Assembly: GCA_944739405.2 (NCBI GenBank)
Contig: OX123182.2
Location: 59,275,183 to 59,339,182, forward strand
Origin: Euclidia mi
Taxonomy: Eukaryota > Arthropoda > Insecta > Lepidoptera > Erebidae
Reading direction: 5' to 3'
DNA: 64,000 nt
The translations under genes were made by a program, and so were the position numbers. Position 1 is the stretch's first letter; every line of letters begins with the position of its first letter. The notes beneath the pieces were generated by a model. That model saw only the letters and a program-made list of their open reading frames with translations, made no database searches and had not been told where the DNA came from. This document shows, one piece after another, positions 44,381 to 54,625 of the stretch.

Positions 44381-44947
44381 TTCCCCCCCTTGGATTTCCA
44401 CCTTGTCGTGGTGGGGGGGCTTAGTAACCGTGGCTTGGACACCCGCGGTGAATCTAAGAGAGACCCGGGAGTGGACGCTCCGCGTGGGCTTGGAGGGGGC
44501 CTGCGCAGGATGCGTCCAAAGGTGTGGGTGCGGGGGACAGTTCAGTCTGTCCCTCGCAGTTGGGCGCGGTCGTGGTAGGAGGGGCGTGTCGGTGTTGCGT
44601 TGCCGCGCGCCCTATCTCCCGCGACCAAATGGGGGCGCACCATTGTTGCGTCGCGGTGGGGCTGCAGAGGAAGAGGAGATGCGGTGTTGTCAGGTTGCCG
44701 TCCTCCCTATCCACTGCAGCCGTTGGTTGTTTTGGCGGCGGAGCCCAACACCTTCATCCGCCGCCAAGAAGGTTGTGGCCTTCGGGCTATCCGCCGGGGT
44801 GTCAAGGTACAACGAACCCCTGGCGCCCCCAAAATGGCGCTGAAGTATGTGCTGTGGTTTTAGTGGGTATTATGGCCTTGCACTCCAGCTGTTGAGTCCC
44901 ACATACGTGCGTAAATGCATTTCCACAGCGAAGAAAAAGAAAAAAAA
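44381..44947 (+). mobile_element. GC-rich short retroposon (567 bp), copy 1
   Basis: Bounded by TGGTTTGGGGTGAG (44367-44380) and TGATTTGGGTTGAG (44948-44961), an imperfect 14-bp TSD. It ends in a short A-rich tail (GAAGAAAAAGAAAAAAAA). The first 400 bp match the complement of 60585-60180 closely, with GTCGTGGTGGGGGGGCT and GCGCCCTATCTCCCGCGACC as landmarks. The 3' part (GTGGTTTTAGTGGGTA then TTTCCACAGCG plus A-tail) resembles R1-type LINE 3' ends. It has no RT, so it looks like a LINE 5' end joined to a 3' end. The overlapping long ORFs in three frames reflect GC content, not genes. Confidence 0.7.
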
Positions 44948-45030
44948 TGATTTGGGTTGAGATGACCATGTGTGAGTTGACAGTACTCGTATAGCGTACA
45001 GTTTAATATATATTTCCAAACATTTTCCAC

Positions 45031-45097
45031 GCGTATTCCCTAAAATGTGGTGTTCCAAAATATAGTATTTTGGAACACCACATTTTAGGAAATACGC
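45031..45097. repeat. Hairpin with 32-bp stem
   Basis: GCGTATTCCCTAAAATGTGG plus TGTTCCAAAATA pairs with its complement ending at 45097. There is one mismatch in 32 and a loop of three bases. Confidence 0.92.
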
Positions 45098-45429
45098 CTA
45101 ACAGAGAAATAATAAAATTATAGAATCCTGGACTAAAATCATGTTTTATTTTAACTCGTTTTAACTAAGAAAATCAATATCAGGCATATTCACATTTGCT
45201 GGCTGTGTTTATCAGTTTGAGTTCAACAGAAGTTGTTTGCAACATGCATATTCAATTGACGCAACTTCCATTTCAAAAATTGCTCGGACAGACGGTGATA
45301 AAACCGGTTTGAAACAGTTTTCTTTCCACGCAAACGTTGTTTGTTCAAGTAGTGTTTGAGCGGATGTTTTCTTTTTGAGTTTATAACCGTATTTTAGAAT
45401 TATAATTATACATACATATACTCACGCCT

Positions 45430-45735
45430 TTTTCCCGTCGGGGTAGGCAGAGACAACGGAACGCCACTTGCATCTATTCTTACAAACCTCACGCGCTTCT
45501 TCTACATTCATTACCCTGTTCATACATGCTCGCCGGTTGCGGGTGCTTCGGACCTTGCCATTTTTTAAGATGTCCCCAATCTGATCGACGAATGTCGGAC
45601 GAGGTCTGCCGCGTCCGACTTGCCCACACACGTTAGCGTCATAAATTTGATGCGTCACTCTTTCTTAACTCATTCGCTCCACGTGCCCAAACCATTTCAG
45701 CATTCCTTTCTCAATTCTTGTCACGGAAGACACAC
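45430..45735 (-). pseudogene. RTE-type LINE C-terminal coding end
   Basis: The minus frame reads VTRIEKGMLKWFGHVERMS, a stop, then ERVTHQIYDANVCGQVGRGR, FVDQIGDILKNG and VNVEEAREVCKNRCKW-type sequence ending VVSAYPDGKKA and a stop. LKWFGHVERM and the GRGRPR..F.DQI block are the usual end of RTE-like reverse transcriptase proteins. The last codons lie on CTGCCTACCCCGACGGG, the same sequence that forms the tails of the SINEs in this window. The element continues into an ATAC/TATG-type tail at about 45410. It is strongly 5'-truncated. Confidence 0.75.
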
Positions 45736-45759
45736 TAAGAATTAGATAAGAAGTGTAAG

Positions 45760-46280
45760 TGAGAAAGTAATTAGATGTACTATCTAATCGCAAGCGCGAA
45801 AAAGAGATAAACATTTACTCTCTGTATCGACGCGCATTGTGACATCACGCTGACCATTTCACAAAGAATAATTTGACTCAGATGCGACACGATCACTTTG
45901 ACTGTCTGGAGTAAATTCAATTCGCCTCAAAGGAAACTTGATTTATTTATTTAAGGTAGGGAAATAAAAAGTCGATGTGATTTATTTATATTTTTTTTTT
46001 GCTTTTTGACGCAATATTCAGCTCGGAATTATACTTGTGTTCTGAATACAGACTGACATTTACATATTTTCCATTATAGCTTTAATTAAATTCAAGCGGT
46101 GGTAAAAAGTTGGTGGTTGTGTCAAAGCATGATTACTTTACGTATAAACTTGACTTCTAGGCTGATTCTCCCGCATATTTAAAGGAAAAATTACCTTGAA
46201 AAAAGGGAGTGCTATTTTTCTAATAAGATTCTTCCTTTTCTTGATCTATATGTGACGTTATCCCTACTTAGAGTGTGTTT
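45760..46280. other. Non-coding stretch
   Basis: No gene recognised between the RTE end and the promoter-like repeat. Confidence 0.4.
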
Positions 46281-46284
46281 AAAT

Positions 46285-46640
46285 GAGAAACGTGGTTAAA
46301 TGTTACAATAAAAATTGATTTAATTCTTCAAGTATCTAAACATCATTTAGCAAGCGTTTCACTAGCGAAAAAATTACTAAAAAAATGTTATTCGAAAAGA
46401 TATAAACAGGGTCGCGTGATTCGGCGATGGTAAGGGATTTGTTGAGGGTCCGCCTGCCGATGGTCGCTCAGGAGTAGCAGCTGATGTACTTAGCTTTTCG
46501 AGCCGATGTCGTCAAATGCAGCAAAAGGGGCCCGATGTCCCAGCGCCTCCGTATTTATAGCAGGCGGAAGGCCCGGGGCGTCGATGATATGAGTGGGAGG
46601 AGTGATCGCGACGTCATAGTGACGTCACATATATTTATAA
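46285..46640 (+). repeat. Promoter-like dispersed repeat, copy 2
   Basis: Second copy of the repeat at 6575-6945, with TATTTATAGC at 46551 and two GACGTCA motifs near 46610-46625. It directly adjoins the TTAA at 46647 where the piggyBac-like element is inserted. Confidence 0.5.
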
Positions 46641-46989
46641 TTATCCTTAACACTAGAGTGAACGCACCCATTTATACTCCTTGAGTGCACGCGCAGGCTA
46701 CAGGCGTAGTCCATTTGTAGACCAATTCATTCTATGAAGAAGTAAACAAATTAATAAAACTCATTATTTAATTTATAGATATCTTTATTATAATCAGAAT
46801 GGAACATAACATTAATCATGACTTGTCTTCTTAATTATAATATCAAATATATACTAAAACTACTTAAACGTCATCAATATTTGGCAGGCTTGAGATGCCA
46901 TAGTTTTATTTTCATTTAGGAACGTAATATTTACCTTAAAATTTATCACTAGCAATGGTATTAACCACATAATTAAATAATTCGCAATG

Positions 46990-47175
46990 GACTGTTCTAT
47001 TGGCGAGCAATCAGGACGCACACCTTCCTGATGTTCACTACAAATGCGCCTCATACATTTGCTGCATTGCTTGCGAGCGCTGCAGAATAAATACCAACCA
47101 ACTCCTCCCCGAATAGGCATATGTTGTCGCTTGGGATGTTCTTTTAATCCTGTAGTAGCCTGCCTCTCAGATTGA
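46990..47175 (-). pseudogene. piggyBac-like transposase cysteine-rich C-terminus
   Basis: The minus frame reads ATTGLKEHPKRQH, then GWYLFCSARKQCSKCMRRIC and SEHQEGVRPDC. The spacing of cysteines with C.KC...IC.EH is that of the cross-brace zinc finger at the end of piggyBac transposases, which binds the element ends. The catalytic DDE region is gone. The orientation (C-terminus toward the 46651 end) agrees with the element layout. Confidence 0.5.
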
Positions 47176-47584
47176 TAACTTTTGGTACCTATATTTTGCT
47201 GGGAAATACAACGCTCAATTGGGACACTATCTTGCTAGATAAAATTACAATTTTTAGAAATAATGACGTCAGGTCACTTTTATTTGTATAATATTATTTT
47301 TTATATTATTATGAGACCGTTTATACATGCCATGTTACTGATTGACTGTTAATACACCGTAATAATACAAAAAAAATACAATATTTACTGTGCACACTTG
47401 TGCACTGGGCAATTATTTTCCTTAAATGCACGCGCGGGGCACAGGTGTAGCCCACCAACTTCTAGGGCAATTTTTGGGCACGTCCTTATGCCGATGTAAT
47501 AGGCATTTTACTAGTAGGAGCAGGGAGAACCAATCGAGGAATACACAAAACGATTGCGTTGTAGCATACCTAGTTCCACCAATA

Positions 47585-47610
47585 TATGACAATATTATAA
47601 TATTGTCATA
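47585..47610. repeat. Perfect 26-bp palindrome
   Basis: TATGACAATATTATAATATT followed by GTCATA reads the same on both strands. It lies just inside the right end of the piggyBac-like element. Confidence 0.9.
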
Positions 47611-47686
47611 CGAGTTTAGAGTACACGCGTAGCCCATGGTATACCATGGGCTACAAATGTAGCCCACGCGTGTACTTTAAACTCGT
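47610..47686. repeat. Nested palindrome at the element end
   Basis: Outer arms of 20 bp (47610-47629 and 47667-47686; one mismatch) enclose a perfect 26-bp palindrome at 47629-47654 (GTAGCCCATGGTATACCATG then GGCTAC). A further GTAGCCC follows, so several foldings are possible. Confidence 0.9.
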
Positions 47687-47687
47687 G

Positions 47688-47800
47688 TTAAAATGCAAAG
47701 AAAAATTTTATTGGAATTATTTGACAGCCAATCGTCCTCCTTTCTTTGTTTGCGAACAATGTCCAACCATTTTAATCTTCTCATTTCATTCACTGGAAAC
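47688..47800 (-). pseudogene. THAP zinc finger, exon 2, truncated by transposon
   Basis: After an acceptor CTGTTTTAG the frame gives FPVNEMRRLKWLDIVRKQRK, then EDDWLSNNSNKIFLC, the second half of a THAP domain (FP...R..KW...R...W....S..LC). The sequence breaks off where the piggyBac-like element begins, before the expected histidine. Joining to exon 1 as read would be off by one base, so decay or a different donor is likely. Confidence 0.6.
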
Positions 47801-48010
47801 CTAAAACAGTACGTTACTATAAAAACACACATCAGTACTTTATTATTACGAATGTCCCATCTGGATACTTTGTTTTTTAGTCTTTGAACACGCACAATAC
47901 TACTTCTCTTTTACACTCGCTAAATTCCAATTTTTTTATTCACTCTATTATTTGTGATATTGAATTTATTATAAATTGTAAATAAAACGTTGTAATATTG
48001 TAATGCTCAC

Positions 48011-48086
48011 GAATGATAGTGATTCCATCACTTTTAGTAATTATTCTACTGTAGCTTGTGCAAAATCTCACTACACACGACGGCAT
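48011..48086 (-). pseudogene. THAP zinc finger, exon 1
   Basis: Starts at the ATG of 48086 with MPSCVVRFCTSYSRIITKSD then GITII, ending at the donor GTGAGC (48010). MPSC....C is the canonical THAP start, whose cysteines with a later C and H bind zinc and contact DNA. The intron to exon 2 would be 210 bp. THAP proteins are host regulators or transposase-derived. Which one this was cannot be decided here. Confidence 0.6.
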
Positions 48087-48689
48087 TTTCAAAAGTTTAC
48101 GTACACACACGCGAGTAAAAGAGCGAGCGCTTCCGACCGCAGCGAGTACGCGACTAAAGTCAAACGAGCCATTTAGCCTGTTTTTTATGTGCCACTTTTG
48201 AAGTACGCATAACTCATCTACGTTTTTTACTAGTATGTCGATGGAATTGAAGGAATTTTGTAAACAGAAGCTAAATGACATCACTTAAAAACTTAGAAAT
48301 TGTCGAATTAAACTCGCTGTCTTACGCGTTCTATATAGATAGCTTAAATATGAAAGGCCACGATAAAAGGACTTGATAAAAATATTTTTTTACAACCTCC
48401 AAGCCACATAAAAAAAGCATCCAAATTTTAGGTGAAAAATAATGGCTGCTGTATACATTCAATATGATCGATATGTTTAATAAATTAATTTAATAAAGAC
48501 TAATATTATAGTGAGTAAGGAAAATACTTGTACCCCACGCGACCAATCACATAAGATACTTTTGGCTTCACTTCTTTAACCGCTTTATAGTTCCGAGTAT
48601 ACTGAATTCCACAGCGGATTTAGCCACTGTTGTACAAACTATTATCACGATTGTATTATGCTTAATTTTGAACAGCAGAGCTCTAAGGC

Positions 48690-48915
48690 AGTGCTAGTCT
48701 AGTGTAGATACCAACAGACTGCAATGCAGAGTAGGTTAAGGCGTTGAGCAGCAGTCGTTATACTAAGGGGTTAGAACCTCTCAATAACTGACACTGGTCT
48801 AAATCATGGAATATAGCTACCCCTTTGAGTTGCGGAAGTCAGACAGGCAGTCACTCAGTGGACTGGTAATGTCGGTTGCTATCGAAACCTGTCTGCTAAG
48901 GCTGTAACTATAACT
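48690..48915 (+). repeat. Decayed tRNA-derived SINE
   Basis: Reads GCTAGTCTAGTGTAGATACC (box A region), a damaged box B region, then GACACTGGTCTAAATCATGG and GTCAGACAGGCAGTCACTC, all family landmarks of the SINE at 5140-5538. Confidence 0.6.
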
Positions 48916-48919
48916 AAGT

Positions 48920-50370
48920 ATCATCAGAAACTTACGTAACTATATTGAAGTGGCCTGATATTAAGTTACTTTAAAAAAATTTCCCGGTGTTCAGTATTCA
49001 TTGCATTATATAATGACTTCATGTGTCAAGTTTACGACGCTGATGTATTTTTTGTAATTTGAATACATTTGTGTAGAAAGCCAGAATATATTTTTTAGTA
49101 CTTAGATCCTATGTCTTATTTTTATTCTGTTTAGTCATAAATACTGTTTACCGTAAGTGTTTATGTTTTAGTTGTGTTTATAAAATTTTGTTAAAATATT
49201 ATTGTTTACGTATCTTTTAAGTGTGCAATGTAACGGTTTGGAAGTAATTCTGTAATGTTACTTTGTTAATTTAAATAAATAAATTATACTAAAACAAAGT
49301 CTAAGTCAGTGTGTCTATTTACGAGAAACACCAAAACTACTGAAAGAAATTTCATGCAATTTTCTCTAACTGCGAGAATAATAAATGGACGATCGGCATC
49401 GTCAAGTGTGCGGTGTGTAGCGTTTAGTCGCTGCATCGAGCTGCCGAAAAGCAACTTGGTCGCCGCGTTCGGCATTTTCAAGTGTGCGGTCTAAGAATTT
49501 AGTCGCTGCATCTGGATGCTAAAAAGCGACCGAATCGCCAGTAATCGATGCTAAAAGAATCTAGTCTGCGGTGACTCTAAGGCATCTTGTTGACTCCATG
49601 GCAGGCAGCGACTGGAGACGAAGAACCAAAATCGACATCGGAGAGGCCTATATCCACCAGTGAACTACGGCAGGCTGCTTATGATGAAAAAGGTCTCCGT
49701 AGTCCATAGCTGAGTATACGTTTCTCACAAAGTTTTCTACCTGCCCACTGCATTCCGTCGTCTGAATTAGTATCAAAATTAATACCACTTATGTTAGCAT
49801 ATTATAAAGGGTGTAAAAAGGCCCTTAACGAAAACTGAAATCCCATGTTGTACCAATCACTACGAACATTTTTTACTTTGGCACCATACCTGGGAAATTA
49901 CTGGTTCAGGAGATATTAAGGCTCAAATTTAGTATGGATTTTTTCTAATTAGGTACAAAATCGATGCATTTATCCCGCCAGTATGTTCTTTAGATGCCCT
50001 ACGACCCCATGGATAAGTAGGTATTTCGAGCATTGCACGCGCGCGCTTTTAATTGCGGTTTAAAAAATGTGAAACTTAAAAAAATATCGTTTCCCGGGTA
50101 TAATTTTTGGTTAGTATGACTTGGCATGATGTCCACAACGAGTTTCCGCGTTTACGAGACTTCCGCTTGGTGATGGGTCTTGTGACAGCCTGTATATTAC
50201 CTAAGCGCATATTTTTCTGAATATTCATAGTAAAATGTCGTAAGTTTACAAGTTTATCGGAGGAGTGGGCTCGGCGCTCGAGGCCGACATCACAAGTGCT
50301 TTGACGTAGGTTTGTAGAATCTCACACGATAGCTGTCGGTGACGTCATATTTCTACCAACATTGCTCTGA
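48920..50370. other. Non-coding; 76-bp tandem duplication near 49.4 kb
   Basis: Apart from the tandem duplication described separately I see no gene. A patch at 49800-49940 (TTACTGGTTCAGGAGATATT) looks like a dispersed repeat. Confidence 0.4.
49399..49540 (+). repeat. 76-bp imperfect tandem duplication
   Basis: TCAAGTGTGCGGT occurs at 49402 and 49478, each followed after seven bases by TTTAGTCGCTGCATC and a decayed GAAAAGC(A/G)AC block. It is GC-richer than its surroundings. Confidence 0.7.
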
Positions 50371-50374
50371 CTGG

Positions 50375-50690
50375 TCATCATCATCAGCCCTTTATACTGT
50401 CCCACGGCTGGGTACGGGCCTCAGCTCACTATGAGAAGGGTAAGACCATAGTACACCACGCTGGCCAAGTGCGGATTGGCAGACTTTACATTTCTTTCGA
50501 GAACATTATGGAGAACTCTCAGACATGCAGGTTTCCTCACGACGTTTTCCTTCACCAATAAGCAAGTAATAATTACCAATTTAATACGCACTTAACTTCG
50601 AAAAGTCATTGGTGCGTGCCGTGGATTTGAACCCGAGACCCTCTGCGTAGCAGTCCGTCGGTCTCTCCACTCGGCTATCGCTTGGTCATT
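50375..50690 (-). repeat. SINE of tRNA type joined to the AGCAGTGGGA-type body
   Basis: On the minus strand the head (50688-50610) has GATAGCCGAGTGGAGAGACC and GGGTTCAAATCC. The body passes AGTTAAGTGCGTATTAAATT and ends in CAGCGTGGTGTACTATGG and GTGGGACAGTATAAAGGGC with ATGATGATGA. It shares its 3' half with the repeats at 42280 and 56325. Confidence 0.75.
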
Positions 50691-50699
50691 GGTCATGGT

Positions 50700-51510
50700 T
50701 AAAGAATAAGCTAGAGAGGTCGGGTATCGCTGGTTAAGATAAGGCCCATTTGAATGGCTGTATTTCAATAACAGTCTTATTATAACGTTATATCACTAGA
50801 ACACTTGCGTCAATACACCCACATCTAGACGACTATCAAGTTACCGTTTCTTAAAAATTTAACACGTTACAAGTTTGCCTAAGCGTAACTAATATCTCTA
50901 GCTTTTTAAGTTCGCATTGTGACAACAGCATAAATTTCATGATTTCTTTTCATAAGTCTACAAGCCATTACTGTAGACAAAATGTGTGACCCAATCCTGA
51001 CCCAATCCTGACCCCATCATATATCTATTCACGAAAATGTGAGAGAGACGTTGAATATTTGTCAATCTCTTTTTAATACTATATTTTATGGCATATAACT
51101 TTAAATAAAAATGAAACGATGGACATTTTGATCGGTCCATAGAATAAGTAAATGACCCAAAAAAAGTCGACGTTAATAAAGTTTATGATGCGATACCAAT
51201 ATTCAAAATGAGCCTTGATTTATCAAAGGTTAACTGAAAAAAAAATCGAGTTAAGTTCAAGATATTATCATTGAACATGCGACTTTAAAAAATATGAATC
51301 CAAAGCTTACTTATAGTAGTGACGTGAAATAAGATTAAGATATTTTCGCAGACTGATTTATGTTCTAGAATAAAAAGAATAAAGCCGAACAATGACTTAT
51401 TGAATATGACTTAGAAATATGAGATAATATTCTATGAAATGTAATAATTTTAGCCGTCGTCTTGAAGCTATCAAAACATATTGCTCTTTAGTATAGGGAG
51501 ACTTGATTAT
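50700..51510. other. Non-coding stretch
   Basis: CCCAATCCTGACCCAATCCT near 50990 is a small direct repeat. No gene was recognised. Confidence 0.4.
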
Positions 51511-51519
51511 ATTATTTAT

Positions 51520-51768
51520 TTATAGGCTCACGCCTGTATCCCCGAAGGGGTAGGCAGAGCCGTAATATTACACCCACATTTCTCCATGAATATTTAGGTC
51601 CCACGTAATAGGGGGCGAGCCTATTGCCGTTACCGGGCACATCACCAGACTCCGTGCTGCTACTGAGAATTCGGAAAAACCCAGTAACACTTTTGCCCGA
51701 CCCGGGAATCGAACCCGGGACCTCCGATGAGCAGTCGCATACGCTATCCACTGGACCACGGAGGCAGT
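51520..51768 (-). repeat. tRNA-derived SINE, well preserved
   Basis: On the minus strand the head reads GCCTCCGTGGTCCAGTGGAT and CCCGGGTTCGATTCCCGGGT, a convincing pair of polymerase III boxes. CACGGAGTCTGGTGATGTGC, GCAATAGGCTCGCCCCCTAT and the CTACCCCTTCGGGGATACAG tail with a TAAA run follow. The CCACGGAGG head sequence is repeated just outside (51771-51779). Confidence 0.88.
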
Positions 51769-51784
51769 GTACCACGGAGGTATT

Positions 51785-52535
51785 GTAAAATAATATAATC
51801 AATAATAATCGATTATAGTACGCGGCGATGTTTCAGTAGGACAATTTAACTTAGGTACGTTTTGTTATGGCAAAGTGCATCAAAGATAATGTTTACCAAT
51901 CACACCAGGTGTGTATATATTTTTCATCAAGCTGCGAAACCTACGTAGTTGGTAAACGTATAGAGTCCGAGTATAATATATCTGTTTACGACCACCGCGA
52001 TTACGATAACATAACATAGATGACCTACGGTACAATTTTAATCCAAGCGCCTTCAAAAAGAGCGTGTTTCACTTGTATTCGTGAAAACTCGTCTGGCTTT
52101 AAAAACATTAAAATCCGCTCGTAAAGACTTGTCCATCGGACTTAGCAAGTTTAAATTTTCTTACAGTAAGACCACGTAAGACTTTTGATACTCAATACTT
52201 ACCGCTGTTCCATTTTCAAAACAGAAAATGTACGTCGTAGATATTTTACTACAAGCATGAATAACAATAAAACTTTAGTACTCGCTCGTGAACTACATTC
52301 GCTAACTTCGATTCAGATTGATGTTTGAACATTTAGTGAGCAATGTATTCATATCTTTATGTTTATGATCGGAGCACAAACAGAATATTGCTCTAGGAAT
52401 GTGAGTAATTATATTTTATTAGGAGTGCTAGTTAAACCAGCGATTCTAAGGTGTGACTCACGATAAACACATAAGTTATGATTATTACTACTTTGCAACA
52501 TAAAGCCTTTTTAATCCAGTGCTGGTTAAAGGCCT
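51785..52535. other. Non-coding stretch
   Basis: No gene recognised. Confidence 0.4.
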
Positions 52536-52539
52536 TTCC

Positions 52540-52735
52540 TAATTGATATCACAATTGCATTTTTAGTCATAAGAAGGATTTGGTCTACTATACCACGCTG
52601 GCCAGACGGATTGACATACGGTTTAATATCGACTTTTCTATCTAGTTCGCAAGATACAATTTTCTTTGGCGCCTATCCACGGAAGGAAATGAGGTAGTGG
52701 CACTTTTTATTCTTAATCCATCACCACTGGGATGG
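52540..52735 (-). repeat. Dispersed repeat, partial (family of 42280-42520)
   Basis: Contains TGGTCTACTATACCACGCTG, GGCCAGACGGATTGACATACG-like sequence and ATTCTTAATCCATCACCACT, the complement of family blocks. Confidence 0.6.
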
Positions 52736-53071
52736 ATACTTATAACGGCATAATTATAGGCATGCTTAGTGAGTTTTTTTTACAAATAAGTATATATATT
52801 ATAAGTTGCTTACATTCCCATGTTCTTCATTTCGTACTTTGGATAGTGGTGACAATTCACGTAGACGAAAACGATTTCCTCAAAATTATAAAAAAAGGTA
52901 GTAAAGTCCGTTTGAAGTCTATACAGCAAATAATGGCATACCGAATCATTAAACGTCTCAGCCAATTAAAATATTACAATTAGAACCGTTACGGTGTCAT
53001 TAATATTCATAAGCAGTACATCAGTAAACATAAGTTCAATAACATGAAATACCACAATATTATTTAAATGT

Positions 53072-53351
53072 GGTAGGCGGCGGTAGCCCAGTGGTGTACG
53101 TAACGGACTGCCGAGACGATGGTCTCGGGTTCGATCCCCAGGTACCTCGGGCACACACCTCTGACTTTTCGAAGTTATGTGTGTATTAAAAATGTTAATT
53201 ATCGCTCGCTTAATAATGTGCCCGGTAGATGGCAATAGGCTCGCCCCCTATTACATTGGGACCGAAACATATCTGGCGAAGTGTGGGTGTGTAATACACC
53301 TCTGCCTACCCCTTCGGGGATAAAAGGCGTGAAGATATGTAAGAAGATATG
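53072..53351 (+). repeat. tRNA-derived SINE, full length, 11-bp TSD
   Basis: Flanked by TATTTAAATGT at 53061-53071 and 53352-53362. The head has GGTAGCCCAGTGGTGTACG and GGGTTCGATCCCC. A middle part matches the 5140-type SINE body (GTTAATTATCGCTCGC), and the 3' half is the GGCAATAGGCTCGCCCCC / CTACCCCTTCGGGG type. It is thus a mosaic of two SINE families. Confidence 0.88.
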
Positions 53352-53364
53352 TATTTAAATGTAA

Positions 53365-54365
53365 TATCGTTTGCGATAGTACCCATTATGTTAATGCTCA
53401 ATATTTATAACCAATTTTCAGCGAACACTCAACGATTTTTACTTCCCCTAAAGAAACTCGTAAAGATAAACCCAGGTATTAATTTAAATTCTTTGGCAAA
53501 TATTACAATTTATTACGCCAACAACCTTAAAATCCAGTGAATCGAGGTCACCTAGATAATGGTATATTTACGTTGCTACGGACAGAATGAGCGGTATCAA
53601 TTGTCGCAGAGCTAAGACAAAAGCTGCTTGGAATTATGAAACCCAAACTGGAGATTGAAGAGACACCTATATGTAACGTTGTGACCGTATTTCGAGAACG
53701 AGGGTGAGTAAGGAAAAAGAAAGCTTTCGTTGTATAGAATTGATGTACATATTTTAGTATATATTATACACGGTTTGGTAACTAATGCGTAATTTAAGCA
53801 GTGTGCTTCTAGTGTAAGGCTCTGTAACATACTTTCCTTGTTTATTCCAGTCCAGTTGAGTGGCAAATATTTACTTTTATGTAAAAAGTAATTTCATAAT
53901 GCTTAACTCGTTAACCTTTTAAAGTCAAAAGTAAATCTCGATGGTTATGCGTTAGTCGACGACGCAAAGAAAATAAATAAATTATGTTTTACAGTTATCA
54001 TTTAACTAAAATAACTATAGCAGAAGCCTCAATGTGAACTCATCAAAACAATATTTAGTCATATTTACGAATAAATAAATATAAAAAAAAACAAAACGGT
54101 AGATACATACATTTATTTTTGTCAAGGCTTAAAAATTTAAAAAGGTTATTTTATTGTGTACTTAAATAATGTAAATGCAAAACTGTTTTTGATGTTGTCA
54201 GTATTAACCTATCCAAAAATAGTTTATACACGTTTACTTTTAGATGGCATTTTTTACTTTTTAAATACTGTGTCTAGTAAACCAACATTTTGCATAATCA
54301 AGTGAAAATACGCACGTTTAAACCGTTTATAAAATATTTTTTGTTTTCTAGTGATTTCTACCTGT
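53365..54365. other. Non-coding stretch
   Basis: No gene recognised. Confidence 0.4.
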
Positions 54366-54375
54366 CACTTGCACT

Positions 54376-54625
54376 CAACGACAACCTAGCCTACTAGACG
54401 GCAGACGTGAGGCGAACACTTTCTAACAACACGTTAGACTTATACGTCTTACATAAGACCAATCCCAATACTAGTTATGAATTATGACGTACCGCAAATT
54501 TGAATCAGCCAATTAGAATGCATTTGTGTAGCCCCCCCCTTGCCCCGCATACTTTACTGCTTTGACAGGATTGTGTGTTTGTAGAAATGATAACATTAGG
54601 TGTCTAGTAGGCTGGGTGGTCCTTA
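54376..54625. mobile_element. hAT-type MITE (250 bp), 8-bp TSD
   Basis: CTTGCACT flanks both sides (54368-54375 and 54626-54633). The ends are inverted repeats: CAACGACAACCTAGCCTACT at the left and TAAGGACCACCCAGCCTACT as complement of the right, both continuing AGAC. An 8-bp TSD with short TIRs is the hAT signature. The interior is non-coding and includes a C-run. Confidence 0.85.

Larger units (their letters stand above)
46651..47686 (-). mobile_element. piggyBac-like element, internally deleted, TTAA target
   Basis: TTAA flanks both ends (46647-46650 and 47687-47690). Reading inward, both ends start CAC(T/G)AG, a form known for some piggyBac families. The motif CACGCG(C/T).GGCTAC followed by TGTAGCCCA-like sequence occurs near the left end (46688), near 47429 and twice in the right end (47622-47670). 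A C-terminal cysteine-rich coding fragment lies on the minus strand. At 1036 bp it lacks nearly all of the transposase. It interrupts a THAP exon. Confidence 0.6.

Noticed and set aside
44376..44895. Long overlapping ORFs in several frames of a GC-rich block
   Set aside because: The block is a retroposon with TSD and A-tail. Open frames appear in all frames because GC-rich DNA has few stops, and the other copy at 60 kb does not conserve one frame.
51520..51768. A genuine tRNA gene at the SINE head
   Set aside because: The polymerase III boxes are good, but the acceptor stem is not a clean pair and the head continues into the SINE body and tail with many relatives nearby.
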